Assembly: GCA_009380095.1 (NCBI GenBank)
Contig: WHSL01000002.1
Coordinates: 1-64,000, forward strand
Reading direction: 5' to 3'
DNA: 64,000 bases
Origin: Streptosporangiales bacterium
Lineage (GTDB): Bacteria; Actinomycetota; Actinomycetes; Streptosporangiales; Streptosporangiaceae
In this document: positions 18,164 through 26,195 of the stretch, piece by piece
How the letters are laid out: every line of letters begins with the position of its first letter
How positions within the stretch are numbered: the stretch's first letter is position 1
Program-made: the position numbers and the translations under genes
Notes under the pieces: generated by a model
Told to the model about the DNA's origin: nothing
The model's input: only the letters and a program-made list of their open reading frames with translations
Database searches by the model: none

Positions 18164-21157
18164 GTGAGGGAGACGCGCAGGTTCAGCACCACCGCGGGGG
18201 AGTACGCGCGGCGCGGGTTCGCCGACGGCACGCGGGCCGGGCGGCTCGTCGCCGAGGCGGGGCTCGGTGACGACCAGGAGCTGCTCGGCGCGATCACCGA
18301 GACCGCGGACCCCGACCTCGCCCTCGGCTCCCTCGCCACGCTGCTGGAGCGGGCCGGCGAGGGGGCCGCCGACCTGCGCGCGGCGCTCCGTTCGGACAAC
18401 GGGCTGCGGGACCGGCTGCTCGCCGTACTCGGCGCCAGCGCCGCGCTCGGCGACCACCTGGCCCGGCACCCGTACGACTGGCGGGAGCTGCTCGGGCCAG
18501 ACGCGCTGTACGCGCCCGACCCCGACGAACTGCGCGCCTCGCTGGTACACGCGGTCGGCGCCGACCCGCTCGGGCCCGCCCCGGTGGCCCGCGACGGCGA
18601 GGCGCTCGACGCGCTGCGGCGCGCGTACCGGCGCCGGGTGCTGCGGCTCGCCGGGCGCGACCTGACCGGCGCCGCCGGGGTGGAGGAGGTCGCGGCGGAG
18701 CTCGCCGACCTGGCCGCCGCCGCGCTGGAGGCGGCGCTCGCGATCGCCCGTTCCGAGCTGCCGGCCGGCGCCGCGCCGGCCCGGCTGTCCATCATCGCCA
18801 TGGGCAAGGCGGGCGGGCGGGAGCTCAACTACGTCAGCGACGTGGACGTGATCTTCGTGGCGGAGCCCGAGCCGGGCGGCGACGAGGACGCGGCCCTCCG
18901 TACGGCGACCCGGCTCGCGGCGGCCACCATGCGGGCGGCCTCCGCCAGCACGCCCGAGGGCTCGCTCTGGCAGGTGGACCCGGGGCTGCGCCCGGAGGGC
19001 CGGAACGGGCCGCTGGTGCGGACGCTGGCCAGCCACCTCGCGTACTACCAGCGGTGGGCGAAGACCTGGGAGTTCCAGGCGCTGCTGAAAGCGCGCCCGG
19101 TGGCAGGGGACGTGGAGCTCGGCGAGGCGTACATGCACGGCATCGCGCCGCTGGTCTGGCGCGCGGCGGGCCGCGACCACTTCGTCGAGGACGTCCAGGC
19201 CATGCGCCGCCGGGTGATCGAGCACATCCCGGGCGACCAGGCGGAGCGGCAGCTCAAGCTGGGGCCCGGCGGGCTGCGCGACGTGGAGTTCGCGGTGCAG
19301 CTGCTGCAGCTCGTGCACGGGCGGACCACCGAGGACCCGCCGCCGCGCGTCCTGCTGCGCAGCGCGAACACGCTGGCCGCGCTGGAGGCGCTGTCCCGGG
19401 GCGGATACGTGGGCCGGCAGGACGCGGCCGAGCTCGCGGAGGCGTACCGGTTCCTGCGCCGGGTGGAGCATCTGCTGCAGCTGTACCGGCTGCGCCGTAC
19501 GCACCTCGTGCCCGACAACGACGCCGGCCTGCGGCGCATCGGGCGCGCGCTCGGGCTGCGCGGCGACCCGGTCAAGGAGTTCACCGCGCTGTGGCGGCGG
19601 CACGCCCGCGAGGTGCGGCGGATCCACGAGAAGCTGTTCTACCGGCCGCTGCTGCAGGCCGTCGCACGGCTTCCCGAGGCGGGCGCGCGGCTCACCCCGG
19701 ACCAGGCGCGGGCCCGGCTGGAGGCGCTCGGCTACACCGACCCCGCCGGCGCGCTGCGGCACATCGAGGCGCTCGCCTCCGGGGTCTCCCGGCGCGCCGC
19801 GATCCAGCGCACGCTGCTGCCGGTGATGCTCGGCTGGTTCGCCGACGGGCCGGACCCGGACGCCGGGCTGCTCGGCTTCCGCCGGGTCAGCGAGGCGCTC
19901 GGCTCGACGCCCTGGTACCTGCGGCTGCTCCGCGACCACGTGGACGTGGCGGAGCGGATGGCGTACGTGCTCGCCTCCAGCCGGTACGCCACCGACCTGC
20001 TGCTGCGGGCGCCGGAGGCGGTGGGGATGCTCGCCGACGACGCGGACCTCGCGCCGCGGCCGCGGGAGGCGCTGCGCACCGAGGCGAAGGCGCTGCTGCA
20101 GCGGCACGACTCCGCGGAGGCGGCGGTCGAGGCGCTGCGCGGGCTGCGCCGCCGCGAGCTGTTCCGGGCGGCCACCGCCGACCTGCTCGGGCGGCTCGAC
20201 GTCGACCAGGTCGGCACCGCGCTCACCGACATCGCGGCCGCCACGCTGGAGACGGCGCTGTCGGTGGCGGTCCGTACGGTGGAGGCGGCGCGCGGGGAGA
20301 TGCCGACCCGGTTCGCCGTCGTCGCGATGGGCCGCTTCGGCGGAGGGGAGCTGGGGTACGGCAGCGACGCCGACGTGGTGTTCGTGCACGACCCGCTGCC
20401 CGGGGCCGAGGAGCGGGTGGCGGCGGACGCGGCGCACGCGGTCGCCGAGGAGCTGCGCGGGCTGCTGTCCCGGCCCGCGCCCGAGCCGCCGCTGGTCGTG
20501 GACGCCGGGTTGCGGCCGGAGGGGCGGGCGGGCGCGCTGGTCCGTACGTTGGCGTCGTACGCGGGGTACTACCGGCGCTGGTCCTCGCCGTGGGAGGCGC
20601 AGGCGCTGCTGCGCGCCGCGCCGGTCGCGGGGGACGCGGCGACGGGGGAGCGGTTCCGTGAGCTGATCGACCCGCTGCGGTGGCCGGAGGGGGGTGTCGA
20701 CGCGTCCGCGCTGCTGGAGATCCGGCGGCTCAAGGCGCGGATGGAGGCGGAGCGGCTGCCGCGCGGGGCCGACCCCGGCATGCACACCAAGCTGGGGCCG
20801 GGCGGGCTTTCCGACGTGGAGTGGGTGGCCCAGCTGTTGCAGCTGCGCCACGCATCGGCGGTCCCCGCGTTGCGCACCACGCGCACGCTCGCCGCGCTCA
20901 CCGCCGCCACCGAAGCCGGGCTGCTCGACGCCTCCGACGCCGAGGTCCTGACCGAGGCCTGGCGACTCGCCACCCGGATCCGCGGCGCGATCGTTCTGGT
21001 CCGGGGCAAGGCCGCGGACTCCATCCCCACCGACCTCCGCGACGCCTCCGCGGTGGCGCGCGTCCTCGGCTTCGGCTCCCGCGAGGAACTCCTCGAGGAG
21101 CACCGCCGCGTCACCCGCCGCGCCCGCACCGTCATGGAACGCGTCTTCTACGGCTGA
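18164..21157 (+). CDS. glnE: Bifunctional glutamine synthetase adenylyltransferase/adenylyl-removing enzyme
   Basis: Controls GlnA1 by attaching or removing AMP on its regulatory tyrosine. The 997-residue protein, the normal length, has two nucleotidyltransferase domains: an N-terminal adenylyl-removase with GKAGGRELNYVSDVDVIF (about 213-230) and a C-terminal adenylyl-transferase with GRFGGGELGYGSDADVVF (about 722-739); both keep the DxD metal aspartates. GlnD-PII uridylylase domains, HTKLGPGGLSDVEW and KLGPGGLRDVEF, follow each. The GTG at 18164 looks leaderless. It sits between glnA2 and glnA1, as in mycobacteria, but here points in the same direction as both. Confidence 0.96.
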   Translation: MRETRRFSTTAGEYARRGFADGTRAGRLVAEAGLGDDQELLGAITETADPDLALGSLATLLERAGEGAADLRAALRSDNGLRDRLLAVLGASAALGDHLARHPYDWRELLGPDALYAPDPDELRASLVHAVGADPLGPAPVARDGEALDALRRAYRRRVLRLAGRDLTGAAGVEEVAAELADLAAAALEAALAIARSELPAGAAPARLSIIAMGKAGGRELNYVSDVDVIFVAEPEPGGDEDAALRTATRLAAATMRAASASTPEGSLWQVDPGLRPEGRNGPLVRTLASHLAYYQRWAKTWEFQALLKARPVAGDVELGEAYMHGIAPLVWRAAGRDHFVEDVQAMRRRVIEHIPGDQAERQLKLGPGGLRDVEFAVQLLQLVHGRTTEDPPPRVLLRSANTLAALEALSRGGYVGRQDAAELAEAYRFLRRVEHLLQLYRLRRTHLVPDNDAGLRRIGRALGLRGDPVKEFTALWRRHAREVRRIHEKLFYRPLLQAVARLPEAGARLTPDQARARLEALGYTDPAGALRHIEALASGVSRRAAIQRTLLPVMLGWFADGPDPDAGLLGFRRVSEALGSTPWYLRLLRDHVDVAERMAYVLASSRYATDLLLRAPEAVGMLADDADLAPRPREALRTEAKALLQRHDSAEAAVEALRGLRRRELFRAATADLLGRLDVDQVGTALTDIAAATLETALSVAVRTVEAARGEMPTRFAVVAMGRFGGGELGYGSDADVVFVHDPLPGAEERVAADAAHAVAEELRGLLSRPAPEPPLVVDAGLRPEGRAGALVRTLASYAGYYRRWSSPWEAQALLRAAPVAGDAATGERFRELIDPLRWPEGGVDASALLEIRRLKARMEAERLPRGADPGMHTKLGPGGLSDVEWVAQLLQLRHASAVPALRTTRTLAALTAATEAGLLDASDAEVLTEAWRLATRIRGAIVLVRGKAADSIPTDLRDASAVARVLGFGSREELLEEHRRVTRRARTVMERVFYG

Positions 21158-21176
21158 TCGATGGCCGCTTTAGGAC

Positions 21177-21390
21177 ATGACCGGCAACTGGTCGCATATC
21201 ACCGTCCGGCCTACGTTGATCGCCCTCGGCCTCGCCATGTCCGCCAACCAGGTCGCCATCGTGGTGACGCCGCCCGTGCTCGGCCTGCTCGAGGATCACA
21301 CCGGCGGCTTCACCTCGGCCTGGGGCCTGCTCACCGGCCTGACCGCGCTCGCTCTCACGGTCACCGCGATCGGGACCGTCAGGTACGGAC
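21177..21390 (+). pseudogene. C-terminal fragment of an MFS transporter
   Basis: About 65 residues (LIALGLAMSANQVAIVVTPP, VLGLLEDHTGGFTSAWGLLT) match the last two membrane helices of a major-facilitator protein. Nothing before or after belongs to it: it begins 20 bases after glnE and its frame overlaps the end of the convergent RDD gene. It is a stranded gene end. Confidence 0.6.
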
Positions 21391-21822
21391 GACGAGGGTC
21401 GCGGAGGCCCGGTCGTGCAGGCCGCGGTTGTCGTGGTCGATGAAGAGGGCGGGGACGGCGAGGCAGAGCAGGGCCGTACGGGCCAGCGTCCAGAGCAGGC
21501 CGGGGCGTCCGCCGGTGAGCGTGGTGACGCGGAGGCGGAACAGGCGCTGGCCGATCGTGTGGCCGAGGGTGGGCAGGAGCACCACGTACATCAGGGCGAA
21601 GACGCCGAGGGTGAGCCACTCGTCGCCGCGGATCAGGCCCTGGGCGATGGTCAGCGCGAGCGCCCAGTCGACGAGCACCGCGCCGAGGCGGCGGCCGAAG
21701 CCCGCGGCGGAGCCCGGCCCCTCCTTCGGCAGGCCGAGCGCCTCCCCCGGGTAGCCGGGCTCGGCGTCGGAGTCCAGCGGGAGACCGGTGAAGACGGACC
21801 CGAGCCAGCGGCGTTGCGACAT
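21379..21822 (-). CDS. RDD-family membrane protein
   Basis: Membrane protein of 147 residues with the RDD signature: GFGRRLGAVLVDWALAL carrying the Arg/Asp pair in helix 1, a second helix WLTLGVFALMYVVLLPTLG followed by HTIGQRLFRLRV, and a third helix LLWTLARTALLCLAVPALF. RDD proteins may be transporters or Na+/H+ antiporters, but the role of this short type is not known. It is divergent from glnA1, a conserved actinobacterial arrangement. TAGCTT lies 6 bases before the ATG, so the message is probably leaderless. Confidence 0.87.
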   Translation of the reverse strand: MSQRRWLGSVFTGLPLDSDAEPGYPGEALGLPKEGPGSAAGFGRRLGAVLVDWALALTIAQGLIRGDEWLTLGVFALMYVVLLPTLGHTIGQRLFRLRVTTLTGGRPGLLWTLARTALLCLAVPALFIDHDNRGLHDRASATLVVRT

Positions 21823-21828
21823 GACACC

Positions 21829-21834
21829 AAGCTA
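21829..21834 (-). promoter_or_regulatory. -10 box for leaderless RDD-gene transcript
   Basis: On the minus strand TAGCTT ends 6 bases before the ATG at 21822; no ribosome binding site is visible. Confidence 0.4.
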
Positions 21835-21974
21835 CCCGCGGGCGGCCGCGGGGGCGCGCCGGGCGGCGGCGGGACGCGCGGAGTGCTGTGGCGGTATCGT
21901 TACGAAGCGCAAGGGGGCCCGATCTGAGCAGCGGAAACGCATACGGATCACGCGGTTTCGCCCGGCGGGACGCC

Positions 21975-22012
21975 GTAACACGCGTGAAACATACGAGACA
22001 TGGTCAGGAAAC
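21975..22012 (+). promoter_or_regulatory. Complete two-half GlnR operator upstream of glnA1
   Basis: GTAAC (21975), six bases, GAAAC (21986), six bases, GACAT (21997), six bases, GAAAC (22008-22012). This fits the a1-b1-a2-b2 layout gTnAc-n6-GaAAc-n6-GtnAc-n6-GaAAc of GlnR sites. A -10 TAGCTT follows at 22023-22028, so the operator covers the -35 region. Confidence 0.75.
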
Positions 22013-22061
22013 GGCCTCCCCGTAGCTTCAAGGGCAGAGTCGCGCCCCCACGGAGGTTGGT

Positions 22062-23486
22062 TTGTTCACGAGCGCAGAAGAAGTCCTTACCTACATCAAG
22101 GACGAAGGCGTGCAGTTCGTCGACGTCAGGTTCTGCGACCTGCCGGGGACGACGCACCACTTCACCCTCCCCGTCGAGAACTTCGGCGAGGAGGTCTTCA
22201 CGGACGGCCTGATGTTCGACGGGTCCTCGATCCGCGGTTTCCAGGCCATCCACGAGTCGGACATGTTGCTGCTGCCCGACCCCACGACCGCGGTCATCGA
22301 CCAGTTCCGCGAGTTCAAGACGCTGAACCTGACGTTCTTCGTGCACGACCCGCTGACCGGCGAGCCGTACAGCCGTGACCCGCGGAACGTCGCGAAGAAG
22401 GCCGAGGACTTCCTGCGCGGCAGCGGGGTCGCCGACACCGTGTTCTTCGGGCCCGAGGCCGAGTTCTACATCTTCGACGACGTGCGGTTCGCCACCGCGC
22501 CGAACGAGTCGTACTACTACATCGACTCCGTCGAGGGCGCCTGGAACACCGGCAGCAAGACCGAGGGCGGCAACCTCGGCTACCGGCCCCGCTACAAGGG
22601 CGGCTACTTCCCGGTCGAGCCCACCGACCACTACAGCGACCTCCGGTCGCGCATGGTGCGCGCGCTCATCGACGCCGGCGTCACGGTGGAGATCCAGCAC
22701 CACGAGGTCGGCACCTCCGGCCAGGCGGAGATCGACTTCCGCTTCGGCACGCTGCTGAAGACCGCCGACAACCTGATGCTGTACAAGTACATCACCAAGA
22801 ACGTGGCGCAGGCCGCGGGCAAGTCGGTGACGTTCATGCCGAAGCCGGTCTTCGGTGACAACGGTTCCGGCATGCACTGCCACCAGAGCCTCTGGAAGGA
22901 CGGCTCGCCGCTGTTCTACGACGAGGTCGGCTACGCGGGCCTGTCCGACATGGGGCGGTACTACATCGGTGGCCTGCTCAAGCACGCCGCCTCTCTGCTG
23001 GCCTTCACGAACCCGACGGTGAACTCCTTCCACCGCCTGGTGCCCGGCTTCGAGGCCCCGGTGAACCTGGTCTACTCGCAGCGGAACCGCTCCGCCGCGG
23101 TGCGCATCCCGATCACCGGGAGCAACCCGAAGGCCAAGCGCCTCGAGTACCGCGTGCCGGACCCGTCCTGCAACCCGTACCTGGCCTTCGCCGCCATGCT
23201 GATGGCCGGCCTGGACGGCATCAAGAACAAGATCGAGCCGCCGGAGCCGGTGGACAAGGACCTCTACGAGCTGCCGCCCGAGGAGGCCCGCTCCATCCCG
23301 ACCGTGCCGGGCAGCCTCCCCGAGGCGCTCGAGGCGCTCGAGGCCGACCACGACTACCTGCTCGAGGGCGGCGTGTTCACGCCGGACCTGATCGAGACCT
23401 GGATCGCGTACAAGCGCGAGAACGAGGTCGACCCGATCCGCCTCCGCCCGCACCCGCACGAGTTCGAGCTCTACTACGACTGCTAG
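22062..23486 (+). CDS. glnA: Glutamine synthetase, type I (GlnA1)
   Basis: Main ammonia-assimilating enzyme, 474 residues. Signatures: [79 protein letters not shown] and [21 protein letters not shown]402 in DLYELPPEE is the adenylylation target of GlnE, encoded upstream. The start is TTG at 22062, 5 bases after GGAGG; TTG may lower initiation. Transcription is probably controlled by GlnR through the operator at 21975-22012, and a strong hairpin ends the unit at 23533. Confidence 0.97.
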   Translation: MFTSAEEVLTYIKDEGVQFVDVRFCDLPGTTHHFTLPVENFGEEVFTDGLMFDGSSIRGFQAIHESDMLLLPDPTTAVIDQFREFKTLNLTFFVHDPLTGEPYSRDPRNVAKKAEDFLRGSGVADTVFFGPEAEFYIFDDVRFATAPNESYYYIDSVEGAWNTGSKTEGGNLGYRPRYKGGYFPVEPTDHYSDLRSRMVRALIDAGVTVEIQHHEVGTSGQAEIDFRFGTLLKTADNLMLYKYITKNVAQAAGKSVTFMPKPVFGDNGSGMHCHQSLWKDGSPLFYDEVGYAGLSDMGRYYIGGLLKHAASLLAFTNPTVNSFHRLVPGFEAPVNLVYSQRNRSAAVRIPITGSNPKAKRLEYRVPDPSCNPYLAFAAMLMAGLDGIKNKIEPPEPVDKDLYELPPEEARSIPTVPGSLPEALEALEADHDYLLEGGVFTPDLIETWIAYKRENEVDPIRLRPHPHEFELYYDC

Positions 23487-23532
23487 GACCGCCGTAGGTC
23501 AGAGCTGATTTTCGCTCTCCCGGGCCGTCTGT

Positions 23533-23586
23533 GGGCCGTCGGCCGTTCCTTCCTCGCCGGAAGGTGCGGTCGGCGGCCCTTCTTTA
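23533..23586 (+). terminator. Terminator after glnA1
   Basis: GGGCCG (23533-23538) pairs with CGGCCC (23574-23579), and inside it CCTTCC pairs with GGAAGG; TTCTTT follows the stem. Confidence 0.75.
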
Positions 23587-23653
23587 CGAGGCGCCGCCGT
23601 GCGGCGTGAACGGCCCTCGCCGCCCCGGCTGGCCGTTGGTTCCCAGCCTCGGG

Positions 23654-23788
23654 TCAGTCCTCAGGTACGGCGCTGTCGTGGTAACCGTCGGACTCGGCCT
23701 GATCCTCAGGTACGGCGCTGTCGTGGTAACCATCGGACTCGGGCTGGCCCTCAGGCGCGGCGCTGTCGGGCGCCGGATCTGTGGCCAT
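23654..23788 (-). CDS. Small acidic repeat peptide (44 aa), unknown function
   Basis: A 44-residue open frame with a GGGAGAG site 9 bases before its ATG. The first 14 residues are MATDPAPDSAAPEG; then 15-residue units reading PESDGYHDSAVPEDQ and ESDGYHDSAVPED occur in tandem. It is strongly acidic, with no cysteine and no signal peptide. No homologue is recognised, and no modification enzyme is adjacent, so a RiPP precursor is not supported. It lies between the glnA1 terminator and the DUF4191 gene. The codon pattern and ribosome binding site make it plausible but unproven. Confidence 0.5.
   Translation of the reverse strand: MATDPAPDSAAPEGQPESDGYHDSAVPEDQAESDGYHDSAVPED
23659..23770. repeat. 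45-bp tandem repeat, two copies plus partial
   Basis: Copies start at 23659, 23704 and 23749, opening with CCTCAGGTACGGCGCTGTCG. The first two differ at a few bases; the third decays after about 22. They encode the 15-residue repeats of the small acidic peptide. Confidence 0.9.
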
Positions 23789-23993
23789 GGCGGCTCTCCC
23801 TGGAGTCGTCGTACGAGGGGTGGAGCGCTGGGTCCAGGTTCTGTGGCACTGTCCCATGGCAGAGCCGTCCGGCCGGGAAGCTGGCCGGAAGAGGGCCTCG
23901 CCCAAGTCGGCCGCAATCGGCCCCCCGCCGTGGTCGTGACGGGAACGTCGCCGAGCGTCCGTGCGTGGCGCGCGCCCGGGCCGCGGAGGGCCA

Positions 23994-24024
23994 GGGACGG
24001 GAGGGGAGGGGAGGGGAGGGCGGG
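23994..24024 (+). repeat. G-rich tract with quadruplex-forming pattern
   Basis: Seven runs of three or four G are separated by single A or C bases, just after the DUF4191 stop codon. On the plus strand it could fold as a G-quadruplex; the transcript of the minus-strand gene would be C-rich here. Confidence 0.6.
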
Positions 24025-24717
24025 TCAGCGCATGCGGGGTTTGGGTCCCTTGGGCATGCGCATGCCCTTGGGCATGGGGCCCTTGGGCATCTGGGGGCCG
24101 GAGGGGAGGGCCTTGAGGCGGTAGGTGAGCTCGGCGACCGCGGGCTTCTTGAGGTTGCGGGGGAGCTTCATGACCTTGTTCTGCAGCTTGTTCAGCGGCA
24201 CCTGGCCCTCGCCGTTGCCGACCTGCAGGTCGTAGATCAAGACCTCGGCGACGCGCGCGACCCGCTTCTTCTCCGCGGCGAGCAGCGGCGCCAGCCCGTG
24301 CGGGCTGCCCTCGCCGACCAGCACCACGCCCGGCCGGCCGACCACGCGGTGCACGATGTCCATGTTGCGGTTGACCGCGACCGCGGGGGCGACCTGCCAG
24401 TTGCCCCGCATGTTCTCCAGGATCGCGGCGGCCGCGCCGGTCTGGCCTTCGAGCATCTTGTACTGGATGCTCTGCGCGCTGCGGCTGAACAGCACGAAGC
24501 CGGCGAGGAAGCCGATCATGATTCCGGGCGGCAGCCACAGCCACAAGTCGCCGGTCAGCACGCCCACCACGACGAAGACCGCCAGAACCGCCACGCCGAC
24601 GAGAGCCGCCAGCGGCAGCGCCTTGGGGTTGTTCTGATGGACGACGCGGGCGACCATCCGGAGCTGCTTGATGCGGCCCGGACGGTCTTCGGAGGTATCG
24701 GTGGGCTTCTTCGCCAT
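24025..24717 (-). CDS. DUF4191 membrane protein
   Basis: Conserved actinobacterial membrane protein of 230 residues. It starts with a polar, basic tail, has two membrane helices (about residues 36-57 and 62-81: LPLAALVGVAVLAVFVVVGV, LWLWLPPGIMIGFLAGFVLF) and then a soluble cytoplasmic domain with IQYKMLEGQTGAAAAILENM and VVGRPGVVLVGEG. The extreme C-terminus is a basic tail of MPKG repeats. In many actinobacteria it lies next to lipA; here three genes separate them. TATCCT 7 bases before the ATG suggests a leaderless message. Function unknown. Confidence 0.88.
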   Translation of the reverse strand: MAKKPTDTSEDRPGRIKQLRMVARVVHQNNPKALPLAALVGVAVLAVFVVVGVLTGDLWLWLPPGIMIGFLAGFVLFSRSAQSIQYKMLEGQTGAAAAILENMRGNWQVAPAVAVNRNMDIVHRVVGRPGVVLVGEGSPHGLAPLLAAEKKRVARVAEVLIYDLQVGNGEGQVPLNKLQNKVMKLPRNLKKPAVAELTYRLKALPSGPQMPKGPMPKGMRMPKGPKPRMR

Positions 24718-24724
24718 AAGTATC

Positions 24725-24730
24725 AGGATA
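24725..24730 (-). promoter_or_regulatory. -10 box for leaderless DUF4191 transcript
   Basis: Minus-strand TATCCT ends 7 bases before ATG 24717, with no ribosome binding site in between. Confidence 0.45.
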
Positions 24731-24771
24731 TCCAGGTCCGGCCACCGGCCGTACGCCACGGCCGTGGATCG

Positions 24772-24800
24772 TTGACAGCGTTCGCCCCGAACCTTAGCGT
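24772..24800 (+). promoter_or_regulatory. Sigma70-type promoter of the C39 peptidase gene
   Basis: TTGACA (24772-24777), 17-base spacer, TAGCGT (24795-24800). This is the best consensus promoter in the window; the gene's ribosome binding site and ATG follow about 40 bases later. Confidence 0.7.
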
Positions 24801-24847
24801 CCGGCAGGCATTGCTTTCCCGTCCCACACCTGTTCCGGGAGGCAACG

Positions 24848-26152
24848 ATGACGAGGCTCCGGTGGCGGCCCGCGACGGCCGCCCGTGCCACCGCCTTGGG
24901 GGTGCTCGCCGTGCTGGCCGCGATGCCGCTGTCCGCGTACGGAGCCGCGAAGCCCGCGGCTCCTCCGGCCAAGGTCGTCCACCACGAGTGGACCACCGAC
25001 ACCGACTTCGCGCGCGGCACGCCGGAGGGCGTCCAGCCCACCGGAACGGGCGCCATCACGTTCGGCACCGCCGCCGGCAGCGTGGACTATACGGACCCGT
25101 TCGGCCACGGCACCCGGACCTGGGAGTACGCCCGCTGGACCGGGCCGGAGCAGTCGATCGGCTTCGACGCGAGCGAGCTGATCGCGTCCTGGACCGCGGA
25201 CACGCCGAGGAACACCTGGCTGCGGGTCGAGGCGCGGACGAAGACCGCGGCCGGCGCGGACACCAAGTGGTACGTGATGGGCCGCTGGGCCGCCGGCGAC
25301 GAGGACATCCACCGCACCTCGGTGCCCGCGCAGGGCGACGACGACGCGACCGTCGCCGTGGACACGCTGGTCGCCCGGGAGGGCGTGGCCTTCACCGGCT
25401 ACCAGCTGCGGGTGACGCTGTACCGCGCGCCGGGGACGCAGGCGGCGCCGGTGCTGCGGTCCACCGGGGCGATGGCCTCGCTCGTACCCGAGCGCAAGAC
25501 CGTGCCGGTGAGCCCGGGCGGCGAGGCGTGGGGCGTGGAGCTGGCGGTGCCGCCGCTGTCCCAGCACGTGCACGACGGGCACTACCCCGAGTACGGCAAC
25601 GGCGGCGAGGCCTGGTGCAGCCCGACCTCGACGGCGATGGTGCTGGACTACTGGAAGCACGCGCCGCCGGCGGAGGACATGTCCTGGGTGAACCCGGACG
25701 ACCCGGACCCGCAGGTCGACCACGCCGCCCGGCACACCTACGACTTCGACTACGAGGGCGCGGGCAACTGGCCGTTCAACGTCGCGTACGCGGGCTGGTA
25801 CGGCATGGAGGGCTTCGTCACGCGGCTCCGTACGGTCACCGAGCTGGAGCGCTTCATCAAGGCCGGCATCCCCGTGGTGACCTCGCAGTCGTTCAAGAAG
25901 AACGAGCTGCCCGGCGCCGGGTACGGCACCGACGGCCACCTGTTCCTGATCGTCGGTTTCACCGAGACCGGCGACGTGATCGTCAATGACCCGGCCTCGG
26001 CGGACAACGCGGCGGTGCGCCACGTCTATCCGCGGGCGAACTTCGAGAACGTCTGGCTGCGCAGCTCGTCCAGCGGCGGCATCGCCTACATCATGCGCCC
26101 GCCGGGCGTCGCGCTCCCGCCGAACATGCCGGGCATGGACCCCAACTGGTGA
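24848..26152 (+). CDS. Secreted C39-family peptidase-like protein
   Basis: The 434-residue protein begins with a Sec or Tat-like signal peptide (RLRWRPATAARA then a hydrophobic run ending AYGAA). A beta-rich domain of about 180 residues follows. The C-terminal half is a papain-fold C39_2 peptidase: GNGGEAWCSPTSTAMVLDYW with the catalytic cysteine, and YGTDGHLFLIVGFTETGDVI with the histidine and the following NDPAS asparagine/aspartate. It probably cleaves an extracellular peptide or cell-wall target. GGGAGG precedes the ATG, and a strong promoter lies upstream. It converges on the next gene, with a hairpin between. Confidence 0.9.
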   Translation: MTRLRWRPATAARATALGVLAVLAAMPLSAYGAAKPAAPPAKVVHHEWTTDTDFARGTPEGVQPTGTGAITFGTAAGSVDYTDPFGHGTRTWEYARWTGPEQSIGFDASELIASWTADTPRNTWLRVEARTKTAAGADTKWYVMGRWAAGDEDIHRTSVPAQGDDDATVAVDTLVAREGVAFTGYQLRVTLYRAPGTQAAPVLRSTGAMASLVPERKTVPVSPGGEAWGVELAVPPLSQHVHDGHYPEYGNGGEAWCSPTSTAMVLDYWKHAPPAEDMSWVNPDDPDPQVDHAARHTYDFDYEGAGNWPFNVAYAGWYGMEGFVTRLRTVTELERFIKAGIPVVTSQSFKKNELPGAGYGTDGHLFLIVGFTETGDVIVNDPASADNAAVRHVYPRANFENVWLRSSSSGGIAYIMRPPGVALPPNMPGMDPNW

Positions 26153-26159
26153 CCCGCGG

Positions 26160-26195
26160 CACCGGGCTCATTCCCGCTTCCGGATGAGCCCGGTG
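26160..26195. terminator. Convergent terminator overlapping a stop codon
   Basis: CACCGGGCTCAT (26160-26171) and ATGAGCCCGGTG (26184-26195) form a 12-bp perfect stem with a 12-base loop. The stop codon of the minus-strand gene lies in the left arm. Confidence 0.65.

Noticed and set aside
23659-23770. CRISPR array at the 45-bp repeats
   Set aside because: Direct tandem copies without spacers, in a coding frame.
23654-23788. RiPP precursor peptide
   Set aside because: Repeats and length would fit, but no maturation enzyme, leader cleavage motif or transporter is adjacent; the C39 peptidase at 24848 is secreted and lacks an ABC domain.
24848-26152. Bacteriocin-processing ABC peptidase
   Set aside because: The C39 domain is at the C-terminus of a secreted protein with no membrane or ATPase domain.
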